From assembly GCF_019457515.1 (NCBI RefSeq), contig NZ_CP080421.1, positions 4,092,001 to 4,156,000 on the forward strand: DNA of 64,000 nt. Direction: 5' to 3'. The notes beneath the pieces were generated by a model. It was not told the DNA's origin and did no database searches. It worked only from the letters and a program-made list of their open reading frames with translations. Source of the stretch: Shewanella mesophila (GTDB taxonomy: Bacteria; Pseudomonadota; Gammaproteobacteria; Enterobacterales; Shewanellaceae). The translations under genes and the position numbers were made by a program. Positions 34,265 through 42,617 of this stretch are shown one piece after another (the stretch's first letter is position 1; each line of letters starts with the position of its first letter).

Positions 34265-35623
34265 ATGATGGCTCAACATTTTGACTATATCTGTTTAGGC
34301 GCTGGTAGTGGCGGTATTGCTTCGGCCAACCGCGCTGCAATGCGCGGTGCAAAAGTGCTACTTATCGAAGCCAAAGCATTAGGCGGCACTTGTGTCAACG
34401 TTGGCTGTGTTCCCAAAAAAGTGATGTGGTATGGCGCTCAAGTCGCCGAAGCCATGCACCTATATGCAAAAGATTATGGCTTCGATGTTTCGGTCAATCA
34501 ATTCGACTGGAGCAAGCTAGTTGAAAGCCGTGAAGCCTATATCGAGCGCATCCATGGCTCTTACGATCGTGGCCTAGAAAGCAACGGAGTGACCTTAGTT
34601 CGTGGCTACGGTCGTTTCGTCAACAACAATACTATCGAAGTCAATGGCGATCATTACAGCGCCGATCATATTCTGATCGCAACAGGCGGTTCACCCACCA
34701 TTCCTAATATTCCAGGCGCAGAATATGGCATAGATTCCGATGGCTTCTTTGCATTAAACGAGCAACCTAAGCGTGTAGCGGTGGTTGGTGCTGGTTATAT
34801 TGCGGTAGAGGTTGCAGGTGTACTGCACGCCCTTGGCAGCGAAACTCACCTGTTTGTGCGTAAACACGCGCCGCTACGCAGCTTCGATCCTATGCTCAGT
34901 GAAGCCTTAATGGAAAGTATGGCGAGCGACGGCCTTGCACTGCATACTCATAGCGTGCCGCAATCTGTGCTTAAAAATGATGACGACAGCCTAACACTGA
35001 CCCTTGAAAGTGGTGAGCAATATCAAGTCGATACTCTTATCTGGGCAATCGGCCGTAAGCCTTCGACGAATAACATCGGTATCGAAAACACCGACGTTAA
35101 GCTAAACGACAAAGGCTACGTAGTGGTGGACGCACAGCAAAATACCACAGCCAAAGGCATCTATTGTGTTGGCGATATTATCGAAGGCGGCGTTGAGCTA
35201 ACACCCGTGGCAGTTAAAGCGGGTCGTTTACTCTCTGAACGTCTATTTAACGGCATGACTGACGCCAAGATGGATTACAGCCTAATTCCTACAGTGGTCT
35301 TTAGTCATCCAGCGATCGGTACTATGGGATTAACCGAACCTGAAGCCATTGAGCAATATGGTGAAGCAAACGTTAAAGTTTACACCTCTGGCTTTACCTC
35401 TATGTATACCGCCGTTACCGCTCACCGTCAGGCGTGCAAGATGAAACTTATCTGCGCTGGCGACAATGAAAAAGTCGTGGGTATTCACGGTATCGGCTAT
35501 GGCATGGATGAGATCCTACAAGGCTTCGGTGTCGCCATGAAGATGGGCGCCACCAAGGCCGACTTCGATGCTGTTGTCGCTATCCACCCCACTGGTGCCG
35601 AAGAGTTTGTTACCATGAGATAA
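34265..35623 (+). CDS. gor: Glutathione-disulfide reductase
   Basis: A 452-residue flavoprotein that reduces glutathione disulfide with NADPH. It has the FAD motif YICLGAGSGGIASANRAAM near residue 8 and the redox-active pair in GGTCVNVGCVPKKVMW near 43. The NADPH motif AVVGAGYIAVEVAGVLHALG is near 173, with VRKHAPLRSFD for the 2'-phosphate. The interface active-site HPTGAEEFVTMR closes the chain. Length matches E. coli Gor (450). The open frame extends to 34079, but the ATG at 34265, with GGAG seven bases upstream, is the conserved start (MMAQHFDYIC). Confidence 0.95.
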   Translation: MMAQHFDYICLGAGSGGIASANRAAMRGAKVLLIEAKALGGTCVNVGCVPKKVMWYGAQVAEAMHLYAKDYGFDVSVNQFDWSKLVESREAYIERIHGSYDRGLESNGVTLVRGYGRFVNNNTIEVNGDHYSADHILIATGGSPTIPNIPGAEYGIDSDGFFALNEQPKRVAVVGAGYIAVEVAGVLHALGSETHLFVRKHAPLRSFDPMLSEALMESMASDGLALHTHSVPQSVLKNDDDSLTLTLESGEQYQVDTLIWAIGRKPSTNNIGIENTDVKLNDKGYVVVDAQQNTTAKGIYCVGDIIEGGVELTPVAVKAGRLLSERLFNGMTDAKMDYSLIPTVVFSHPAIGTMGLTEPEAIEQYGEANVKVYTSGFTSMYTAVTAHRQACKMKLICAGDNEKVVGIHGIGYGMDEILQGFGVAMKMGATKADFDAVVAIHPTGAEEFVTMR

Positions 35624-35810
35624 ATGCCTGCAAATAGTGGTGCGTGGCAGGAATAGCAACGCACCATTACTGTATAAGAATATTACACTCAAATATTGAA
35701 CAAAAAGGTTATACATCTCATCGGCATAACCTGTTTATTGCTCGGCAAAAAGAGAATCTAATGCTCAGCGTTATAGTCAGGTGATGCTGCTCAACTTATA
35801 TTAACTAGCA

Positions 35811-36200
35811 TTAAACTTGGTCTGGAACCTTTCGCTCCTGAAGGACCTCTTTAAAAGCAAACATCCCGTTAAGTGCCGCTGGAAACCCTGCATAAACAGA
35901 CATTTGCAAAAGCACTTCCTTTATTTCCTCCTCGCTACAACCCACATTCAAAGCCGCATTCAAATGCACCTTAAGTTGAGGCTGACAGTTACCCAGTGCA
36001 GTAAGCGCGGCGACCGTCGCTATTTCTCTAGACTTCAAGTCTAAGGCTTGCCGAGTATAGATATCCCCAAACGGGTATTCGATAGTAAATCGAGCTAAAT
36101 CAGGACAGATATCTTGCAGACTTTCAATGACTTTATGACCCACTTCGCCATCAATTTTTGACAGTTGCTCTAAACCTAAAACAAATCTTGAGCCTTCCAT
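35811..36200 (-). CDS. Carboxymuconolactone decarboxylase-family protein
   Basis: A 129-residue protein of the CMD/AhpD-like all-helical family. Recognisable stretches are FGDIYTRQALDLKSREIATVAALTALGNCQPQL and HLNAALNVGCSEEEIKEVLLQMSVYAGFPAALN. This is the gamma-CMD pattern without the C-x-x-C of AhpD, so decarboxylase-like rather than peroxidatic activity is more likely. It is transcribed together with the MerR gene 58 bases upstream, and may be the target of that regulator. The substrate is unknown. Confidence 0.85.
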   Translation of the reverse strand: MEGSRFVLGLEQLSKIDGEVGHKVIESLQDICPDLARFTIEYPFGDIYTRQALDLKSREIATVAALTALGNCQPQLKVHLNAALNVGCSEEEIKEVLLQMSVYAGFPAALNGMFAFKEVLQERKVPDQV

Positions 36201-36257
36201 TTATACACTCCCAATAACGGTGGAAGTGACAGCTTACAGGTTAGAGTTAACTCTAAG

Positions 36258-36614
36258 TCAACTCACTTTATTGGCTTTATATAGATTAATTTTATCTTCT
36301 AACATAGCCAAATGCTGTTGCTGCAATTCAATATGCGCTTTCAAATTATCTTTATGCTGCTCTAGCAATGTTTGGCGCGCCAAGACTGTACTGGTTCCAC
36401 GTTCTCGTAATGTGGCGTATTGCTGAATTTCAGCTAGCGGCATTCCCGTGTCCTTCAAGCGAGTAACAAATTCAACCCACTGCAAATCTTTGTTTGTATA
36501 GTCTCGATGACCGCTGGAATTACGATGGACCTGTTGAAGTAAGCCAATTTTCTCATAGTAGCGCAGTGTATAAGGTGATAGTCCGGCTAATTTAGAGAAC
36601 TCTCTCATGTTCAT
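36258..36614 (-). CDS. MerR-family transcriptional regulator
   Basis: A 118-residue regulator with the MerR winged helix at the start (MREFSKLAGLSPYTLRYYEKIGLLQQV..SGHRDY, then WVEFVTRLKDTGMPLAEIQQYATLRERG). A C-terminal dimerisation coiled coil follows (QTLLEQHKDNLKAHIELQQQHLAMLEDKI). It lacks the cysteines of metal-responsive MerR proteins, so an organic effector is more likely. First gene of the pair with the CMD protein. Its start is MNMREFSK at 36614. Confidence 0.88.
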   Translation of the reverse strand: MNMREFSKLAGLSPYTLRYYEKIGLLQQVHRNSSGHRDYTNKDLQWVEFVTRLKDTGMPLAEIQQYATLRERGTSTVLARQTLLEQHKDNLKAHIELQQQHLAMLEDKINLYKANKVS

Positions 36615-36726
36615 AATTTTCTCTCTCTAGCAACGCGCCTTGCTTGTGAAATTTAAATTGATGTTACAAATTGATGTGCGTTAAAAAACGTCAATAACCT
36701 TAGCTGTGCTCATAGGAGCAAACAGT

Positions 36727-36831
36727 ATGATGACTCAAAATAGAGGCCTACATTTACCAATCAACAGCGTTACTTGTATTGTATGGCTAGATCAATCAAA
36801 TCTTATACGTTGCCCTGATTGTCAAGCCTAA
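36727..36831 (+). CDS. Possible 34-residue protein with terminal CPDC motif
   Basis: ATG at 36727 follows AGGAGC by eight bases, giving a good ribosome binding site. The product begins MMTQNRGLHLPINSV and ends LIRCPDCQA. It is divergent from the MerR gene. No family is recognised and it may be a chance frame; the SD strength and the C-x-x-C end are the only support. Confidence 0.28.
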   Translation: MMTQNRGLHLPINSVTCIVWLDQSNLIRCPDCQA

Positions 36832-37393
36832 TGAAATGAATCACATATGATAATAACTCAAATAATTACAATTGTTTGGGTATTTGCATATCGGTAGTAA
36901 AGCAGATACGGTAGATCATACCTATTGCATTAGTGTTTCTGTTCATTCAGCGATAATTACTGCTAACGGCAATGAATGCTCAGCGCCTATTTTAAGACTA
37001 AATAGCCGCCTTTAAGTTGACGAAAATCGAGATCCGTAAAGAGCTCTCCAATGACTTATTTTCAAAACGCTCTCACAAGCAAAATAGCTTGTTGTGACGA
37101 CAAAAATAATTAGCTTTTCACTTCACGATTTTCGCCCTAAGGTCGCGTCCTAATTTTGATAAACGCCAATCAACTTTGACAATCGAATGATATAAAAGAG
37201 CAATATTTGCTCTTGATCACGACCGTCATGATTTGTGGCTATAGTTAGATCACAGTAATTATCCAATTATGGATCGATAGTATTTCGGCCAATGACAAAT
37301 AGACGCATTGCCGTGGTAATTTTTTATTAGCTACTGATAAGTGGCATATTTTAATCCCTTAGTTAACCGAGGGAGATATTAAGGAATACAGAC
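36832..37393. other. Long leader/intergenic region upstream of rimK
   Basis: About 560 bases without a supported gene. It contains a small hairpin ACAAGC-aaaata-GCTTGT near 37071-37094, and distant inverted arms CGAAAATCG (37021-37029) and CGATTTTCG (37126-37134). The start region of rimK has a clear ribosome binding site (GGGAGATATTAAGG). A long untranslated leader or an unannotated small RNA is possible. Confidence 0.4.
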
Positions 37394-38299
37394 ATGCGTA
37401 TCGCAATTTTGTCTCGTAACGAAAATCTTTATTCAACTCGTCGCCTAAAAGAGGCGGGAGAAGCCCGTGGACATGAAGTCGATATCATCGATACGCTTCA
37501 CTGCTACATGGATATCACCAGCAGCAACCCAACCGTGCGCTACATGGGTAAAGTGTTGCCTAAATATGATGCGGTTATCCCTCGTATTGGTTCATCAATT
37601 ACCTTCTATGGTACTGCGGTAGTACGCCAGTTTGAGATGATGGGGACTTTCTGTGTCAATGAATCGGTAGCTATCAGTCGCTCTCGTGACAAACTGCGTT
37701 CGCTACAGCTGCTATCACGTAAGGGCATTGGCCTACCTCGTACTGGTTTTGCGAGTAAACCCGATAAGATCCAAGATTTAATTAAGAATGTTGGTGGTGC
37801 ACCACTGGTGATAAAGCTACTAGAAGGCACTCAAGGAATTGGCGTTGTATTGGCAGAAACCAACAAGGCAGCAGAAAGCGTAATCGAAGCCTTTATGGGT
37901 TTAAAAGCTAACATTTTGGTACAAGAGTTTATTAAAGAAGCTGGCGGTGCCGATATTCGTTGCTTCGTTGTGGGCGACAAAGTCGTTGCAGCAATGAAAC
38001 GTCAGGCTGCTGAAGGGGAGTTTCGCTCTAACCTTCACCGTGGTGGCGTGGCTCAGCTAGTCAAACTAAGCAAAGAGGAGCGCGCTACCGCGCTTAATGC
38101 GGCGAAAGCGATGGGATTAAACCTTTGCGGTGTCGATATTTTACAATCTAACAATGGCCCAGTGGTTATGGAGGTAAACTCTTCTCCTGGATTAGAAGGA
38201 ATTGAGCAAGCCACAAGTAAAGATGTCGCCGGCCTGATTTATGGCTTTATCGAAAAGAATGCCAAGCCCAACGCCAACAAAACTCGTGGAAAAGGTTAA
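37394..38299 (+). CDS. rimK: RimK-type alpha-L-glutamate ligase
   Basis: A 301-residue ATP-grasp ligase that adds glutamates to the C-terminus of ribosomal protein S6 and can make poly-alpha-glutamate. The start MRIAILSRNENLYSTRRLKEAGEARGH is the RimK standard. RIGSSITFYGTAVVRQFE and the ATP-grasp elements PLVIKLLEGTQGIGVVLAE, ILVQEFIKEAGGADIRCFVVG and VVMEVNSSPGLEGIE follow. Length equals E. coli RimK (300). The last base of the stop codon is shared with the next ATG (TAATG), so it is coupled to the aspartoacylase-like gene. Confidence 0.95.
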   Translation: MRIAILSRNENLYSTRRLKEAGEARGHEVDIIDTLHCYMDITSSNPTVRYMGKVLPKYDAVIPRIGSSITFYGTAVVRQFEMMGTFCVNESVAISRSRDKLRSLQLLSRKGIGLPRTGFASKPDKIQDLIKNVGGAPLVIKLLEGTQGIGVVLAETNKAAESVIEAFMGLKANILVQEFIKEAGGADIRCFVVGDKVVAAMKRQAAEGEFRSNLHRGGVAQLVKLSKEERATALNAAKAMGLNLCGVDILQSNNGPVVMEVNSSPGLEGIEQATSKDVAGLIYGFIEKNAKPNANKTRGKG

Positions 38300-39321
38300 T
38301 GAAAACACCGTTAAATATTGGTGGGGTTGATATCCTGCTCGGTGAACAACGTCAATTAGAACTGCCTGTAGCGAGTCTCTACACGGATACTCAGGTGTCA
38401 ATTCCGGTACATGTTATTCGGGCAAAGAAACCTGGGCCTACGGTGTTTATTAGCGCGGCGGTTCATGGTGATGAACTCAATGGTATTGAGATCATCCGGC
38501 GCCTAATCCAGCAACAGATAAAACTCACCACAGGCTCGCTTATTTTGGTGCCTATGGTCAATGTTTACGGTGTACTCAATCAGAGTCGTTACATGCCAGA
38601 TAGACGCGATCTTAACCGCTGCTTTCCTGGTTCTCAAAAGGGATCGCTCGCTGGCAGGGTAGCCTATACCTTTATTAATAGCATTGTGCGTCATTGTGAT
38701 TACGGTATCGATCTTCATACTGGCGCTATACACCGCTCTAATCTGCCCCAGATTCGGGCCAATTTAGATGATGCCGATACCTTAGCGTTAGCTCAGGCAT
38801 TTGGAGTACCCGTGTTGTTAAACGCTAATGTTCGCGACGGCTCGCTCAGAGAGGCGGCGGTCAATAACGGCGCTCGCGTGCTGCTATATGAAGCGGGAGA
38901 GGCATTGCGCTTCGACGAATTATCGATTCAAACTGGGGTGCGTGGCATCCTCAATGTCTTGTCCTCGTTAGGGGTGATCCGTAAACGCCGACTAAGGCAA
39001 AAAATCGCCCCCTTCGTGGCCAACCGCAGTGACTGGACTCGCGCCGCCGCCAGCGGGTTTGTGTGTGAATTTGCCAAACTCGGCGCTTATGTTGAAAAAG
39101 GTGAGGTACTTGCAGAGATCAACAGCCCCTTGGGTGAGTTGATCCAACAAGTGACCTCTAATCGTGCGGGCATTGTCATAGGCAAACAAAACATCCCCTT
39201 GGTACTAGAGGGTGATGCTATGTTTCATATTGCCTATTTTGGCAGTGCTGCAGATGAAGTGGTCGAGCACATTGAGATAATGAACGACCAAATTATGCCT
39301 ATCGCAACTCCTGTAATATAG
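38299..39321 (+). CDS. Succinylglutamate desuccinylase/aspartoacylase-family hydrolase
   Basis: A 340-residue AstE/AspA-type zinc carboxypeptidase-like protein. The zinc ligands lie in SAAVHGDELNGIEIIRRL (H-G-D-E) near residue 55 and DYGIDLHTG near 135. RYMPDRRDLNRCFPGS is the conserved arginine region, and LLYEAGEALRFDE holds the catalytic Glu. The C-terminal ~80 residues (VCEFAKLGAYVEKGEVLAEINSP) form the lipoyl-like beta domain. In RimK clusters it is expected to remove or process glutamate tails or amide-linked groups; substrate not proven. Overlaps rimK by one base. Confidence 0.88.
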   Translation: MKTPLNIGGVDILLGEQRQLELPVASLYTDTQVSIPVHVIRAKKPGPTVFISAAVHGDELNGIEIIRRLIQQQIKLTTGSLILVPMVNVYGVLNQSRYMPDRRDLNRCFPGSQKGSLAGRVAYTFINSIVRHCDYGIDLHTGAIHRSNLPQIRANLDDADTLALAQAFGVPVLLNANVRDGSLREAAVNNGARVLLYEAGEALRFDELSIQTGVRGILNVLSSLGVIRKRRLRQKIAPFVANRSDWTRAAASGFVCEFAKLGAYVEKGEVLAEINSPLGELIQQVTSNRAGIVIGKQNIPLVLEGDAMFHIAYFGSAADEVVEHIEIMNDQIMPIATPVI

Positions 39322-39365
39322 CGATACCTTAACCGGTTAACTTTGTCATCTTTAGGTTTAATAAA

Positions 39366-39794
39366 ATGAACAAAATCATCATCGGAAATTTAGAATCATG
39401 CAACCTACCCGATCTTGGGATTAATGATCTACAAGTACGTATAGATACCGGAGCAAAAACCTCCTCTTTGCATGTCGACAACCTCAAGCGCATTAAGGTG
39501 AAAGGCCGCCCCTATGTGGAGTTTGACCTACACCCTGATATCTATAATTTAGAACAAACTGTGCATTGTAAGGCCCCCGTATTTGACTCACGCCGCATCA
39601 AGTCATCCAATGGTGAAGTTGAACAACGCTGTGTCATTCAAACCACCCTTCAATTAGGTGACAATCAATGGCCTATCGAATTAACCTTAAGTAATCGTCA
39701 AGATATGACCTACTTAATGCTACTTGGTCGTGAAGGAATGGGTGAGCGTGTATTGGTTGATCCGGCTGAAAGTTTTCTGGTTAATGGCACATAA
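39366..39794 (+). CDS. RimB-like retropepsin-fold protease (annotated as Zn protease)
   Basis: A 142-residue protein of PF05618, usually named ATP-dependent zinc protease. What I see instead is a retropepsin-like active site: LQVRIDTGAKTSSLHVDNL near residue 20 (D-T-G-A), a beta-rich body, and LMLLGREGM near 120 matching the I/L-L-G flap-distal motif of aspartic proteases. There is no H-E-x-x-H. One such chain would dimerise. It completes a RimK-type cluster like the rimA-rimB-rimK operon of Pseudomonas, where RimB processes RimK-modified S6. Confidence 0.85.
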   Translation: MNKIIIGNLESCNLPDLGINDLQVRIDTGAKTSSLHVDNLKRIKVKGRPYVEFDLHPDIYNLEQTVHCKAPVFDSRRIKSSNGEVEQRCVIQTTLQLGDNQWPIELTLSNRQDMTYLMLLGREGMGERVLVDPAESFLVNGT

Positions 39795-39881
39795 ATCGTT
39801 CAATAACGGCTAGTAAAACTATCTCCCCCTTGTAGAATGACGCCATAAAAACCGATACCGCGTTTAGATAAGGATATTTCC

Positions 39882-41252
39882 ATGACAATGCCTGAATATG
39901 AGCCTCTTACCGAAGAAGAGGTAAGAGATGACTTACTCTCTCGGGTCATTGACATTGTCAGTCACCCTGAAAAACAAGAAACCGTATCGCTCTCATTTAT
40001 CAGTGAATATAGCGATGCCGATCTTGCCCATCTATTAGAATCGGTCACAGATCAATATCGTTCGTTGTTGTGTCGCAAGATCCCCGTCGACCGTGGCTGG
40101 CCTATCCTGCATCTACTGCACTATGAAACAGCTCGTCACGTCTTAGATCTTCTCTCTGCCGAGCAGATGCAAGGCCTACTAAAACGTATTTCCGAGTTAG
40201 ATATTCTAACCTTTGCAGAAATACTGCCTAACGAAGTGGTCGAAGATTATCTCGACCAGCAAGCATCGCTTACCACAGAGCAGATGCAGCAAGCACTGAG
40301 CTATCAAGATGAGGCGGTCGGTCGTTATCTTAACAGTGATATTTTGCGCTCACGTCCCACAGCGCCAGTGAGCCGCGTATTGGAACGTTTAAGTAAACAC
40401 GCATCTCGAGAATTTGTCGCTGTCTATGCTGTCGATGCAAAAGGCGAGTACCAAGGCGCCTGCACGATAGAGCAACTTCGTCATGTCGAGCCGAGTACAT
40501 CACTATCAGAGATCATCACTGACATTGAACCTGTATTGGATGAGCAAGATATTACTAAAGCGGCTCAGCACCTGAATCCTGTCGCAGGTTTCGCATGGTA
40601 CCCTGTCCAAAAAGAGGGCAAGATCATTGGGGCTATTGCCGCTTCGACCTTAATGCAGCGCTTAAAAGAGCGAAGCCTCGAAGTCCTAGCCTCTGATACC
40701 GCGCAAGATGAAGAAGATCTCTTCACCCCTGTCTCTGTCGCTGCCAGAATGCGCGCGATTTGGCTGACCACAAATTTGCTAACCGCCTTTTTGGCTTCAT
40801 GGGTAATTGGCTTGTTTGGTGAGGCGCTACAACAGGTTGTGGCGCTGGCAATATTAATGCCCGTCGTCGCCAGTATGGGCGGCATTGCAGGCAGTCAAAC
40901 CTTAGCGGTTGCATTACGTGGTATTGCCCTTAATCACTTGAAGCGCAGTAACTTGAAGCTGCTACTGGATAAAGAGCTTAAAATTGCGGCCTTTAACGGT
41001 GTATTGTTAGGCGCGCTCATCGGCTTGGTGGTCAGTTATTGGTTCAATTCAGTGCCCCTTGGCGGCATTATCTTTGTTGCTATTGTCTTTAATAGTTTGG
41101 CTGCGGCATCATCGGGAACGGTGATCCCTTTTGTACTCAAACAGATGAAAATAGATCCAGCCGTTGCAGGATCAGTTATTCTGACGACAGTCACCGATGT
41201 GGTCGGTTTCTTTATCTTCTTAGGTTTAGGTAGTTTACTGCTACTCTCTTAA
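39882..41252 (+). CDS. mgtE: MgtE-type magnesium transporter
   Basis: A 456-residue Mg2+ channel/transporter. N-terminal superhelical domain (res 1-130, with LAEILPNEVVEDYLDQ). A weakly conserved CBS-type pair occupies 135-265 (YAVDAKGEYQGACTIEQLRHV). Five membrane helices follow after residue 285. The pore signatures are SMGGIAGSQTLAVALRGIAL near 325, FNGVLLGALIGL, and the end VAGSVILTTVTDVVGFFIFLGL, whose Asp lines the pore. The N- and CBS domains sense cytoplasmic Mg2+. The ATG at 39882 follows AAGGATATTTCC. It probably has its own promoter downstream of the RimK cluster. Confidence 0.92.
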   Translation: MTMPEYEPLTEEEVRDDLLSRVIDIVSHPEKQETVSLSFISEYSDADLAHLLESVTDQYRSLLCRKIPVDRGWPILHLLHYETARHVLDLLSAEQMQGLLKRISELDILTFAEILPNEVVEDYLDQQASLTTEQMQQALSYQDEAVGRYLNSDILRSRPTAPVSRVLERLSKHASREFVAVYAVDAKGEYQGACTIEQLRHVEPSTSLSEIITDIEPVLDEQDITKAAQHLNPVAGFAWYPVQKEGKIIGAIAASTLMQRLKERSLEVLASDTAQDEEDLFTPVSVAARMRAIWLTTNLLTAFLASWVIGLFGEALQQVVALAILMPVVASMGGIAGSQTLAVALRGIALNHLKRSNLKLLLDKELKIAAFNGVLLGALIGLVVSYWFNSVPLGGIIFVAIVFNSLAAASSGTVIPFVLKQMKIDPAVAGSVILTTVTDVVGFFIFLGLGSLLLLS

Positions 41253-41418
41253 TCGAGCTGGCAGCATCATGCTGCCGCTTTGCCAAAGAAACCCATGGTC
41301 ATAACATTCGCTTTAGAATAAGAAAAATTTAATCTCTAGATAAGCGTTCTTGAATTTATTAGAGGATTTGCCAAGGCTATACTGCCAAACTCTTAAAATA
41401 GGACACGATTATTTTCCG

Positions 41419-42366
41419 ATGAGATCTTTTTTCAAACCCAACATATCTGATCCATCTCAGCTTGTTTTCATCCTGTGCGCACTGATCAGCCTGACCCCCA
41501 TTATCTCTTCACCTATCGCCTTGGTGTTGGGCTTTACCTTGGCAAGTTTAGGTTTGGTACCTAAATCCATAGATCTAGGCAAGGTCACCAAGAAGTTGCT
41601 AGCCTACTCAATTATTGGATTGGGATTTGGGATTCAACTCGACGCCGCTCTGCAAGCCAGTGCAGACAATATCACCTTGATCTTGGGCTCTATCGTATTC
41701 ACCCTATTGCTGGGCACGCTACTGAGCCGAGTGTTCCAAATTGATGCCAAACTGGGCCATATGATCTCGGCTGGTACCGCCATTTGTGGAGGGAGCGCTA
41801 TCGCGGCCGTTTCACCCGCAATTAAAGCAGATAGCCATCAAACCGCGATCGCACTGGCTACGGTATTTGTACTCAACTCTATTGCCCTATTTTTATTCCC
41901 AGCCTTAGGACATCTGTTTGAGATGAGCCAATATCACTTTGGTATTTGGAGTGCGATAGCCATCCACGATACTTCCTCTGTGGTCGGAGCAGCTTCAGCC
42001 TATGGTGATGAGGCGTTAACTGTCGCGACAACCATTAAACTGGCACGCGCGCTTTGGATCGTACCACTGGCGTTAATCAGTGCTCTGCTCTTTGGTGGTG
42101 ACCGTCGAAAAATTGCCGTCCCCTATTTCATTCTGCTCTATTGTGTCGCCATTGCCGTAGCGCACTACTTGCCGCAAGGACATGATATCTATCAAGTTAT
42201 CTTTAGCGCAGCAAAACGTACTTTGGTCCTTTGTCTCTTCCTGATCGGCGCGGGAATCACTGTTAGCAAAATGCGCCAAGCAGGTGCAAAACCTATGATA
42301 TTAGGGTTGTTATTGTGGGGTTCGATAGGAGCGGGGTCGTTACTCTATATTATTAACTTTAGTTGA
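41419..42366 (+). CDS. YeiH-family putative sulfate exporter (UPF0324)
   Basis: A 315-residue inner-membrane protein with about ten helices. UPF0324 hallmarks are GLVPKSIDLGKVTKKLLAYSIIGLGFGI, LGHMISAGTAICGGSAIAAVSPAIKA near 130, IHDTSSVVGAASAYGDEAL near 185, and KLARALWIVPLALI. The family is named from E. coli YeiH; sulfate export is tentative. The frame is open to 41350, where it would begin with TTG; I prefer the ATG at 41419, which matches the family length. Its 3' end overlaps a small antisense gene by 27 bases. Confidence 0.87.
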   Translation: MRSFFKPNISDPSQLVFILCALISLTPIISSPIALVLGFTLASLGLVPKSIDLGKVTKKLLAYSIIGLGFGIQLDAALQASADNITLILGSIVFTLLLGTLLSRVFQIDAKLGHMISAGTAICGGSAIAAVSPAIKADSHQTAIALATVFVLNSIALFLFPALGHLFEMSQYHFGIWSAIAIHDTSSVVGAASAYGDEALTVATTIKLARALWIVPLALISALLFGGDRRKIAVPYFILLYCVAIAVAHYLPQGHDIYQVIFSAAKRTLVLCLFLIGAGITVSKMRQAGAKPMILGLLLWGSIGAGSLLYIINFS

Positions 42367-42501
42367 ATCTTGCATAGACCAAACTAAGCCCAAAATTGAC
42401 GCAAATGCAATAAGATCGACTAACGCACGTACCAAGCCCGTTGTGAGCATAGAGGCAGCAACGAAGACGCCACAAGATAAAAGAATAAGCCACTTTTGCA
42501 T
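42340..42501 (-). CDS. Small 53-residue membrane protein
   Basis: Reads MQKWLILLSCGVFVAASM, then LTTGLVRALVDLIAFASILG and a polar tail ending KVNNIE. Two hydrophobic helices are separated by a short loop with Arg and Asp. The ATG lies 4 bases after AAGGAGG, one of the best ribosome binding sites in the window, so I consider it real. No family recognised. Its last nine codons overlap the 3' end of the convergent yeiH-type gene. Confidence 0.65.
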   Translation of the reverse strand: MQKWLILLSCGVFVAASMLTTGLVRALVDLIAFASILGLVWSMQDSTKVNNIE

Positions 42502-42617
42502 TTCGCCTCCTTGATAGATTAGGCGTTAAGTTGGAGTGGCTATTATTGAGTGCTAAATCCCGATGGACAAATATCCGTTTTCACTAACAAATAGCGGAAT
42601 CAGCTAAGGCACTATTG

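Noticed and set aside
37230..37260. Possible CRP site near TTGTGGCTATAGTTAGATCACA
   Set aside because: The half-sites are separated by 11 rather than 6 bases, so it does not fit the CRP consensus.
40565..40885. 106-codon frame antisense to mgtE
   Set aside because: A shadow of the mgtE coding sequence, without domain or start signal.
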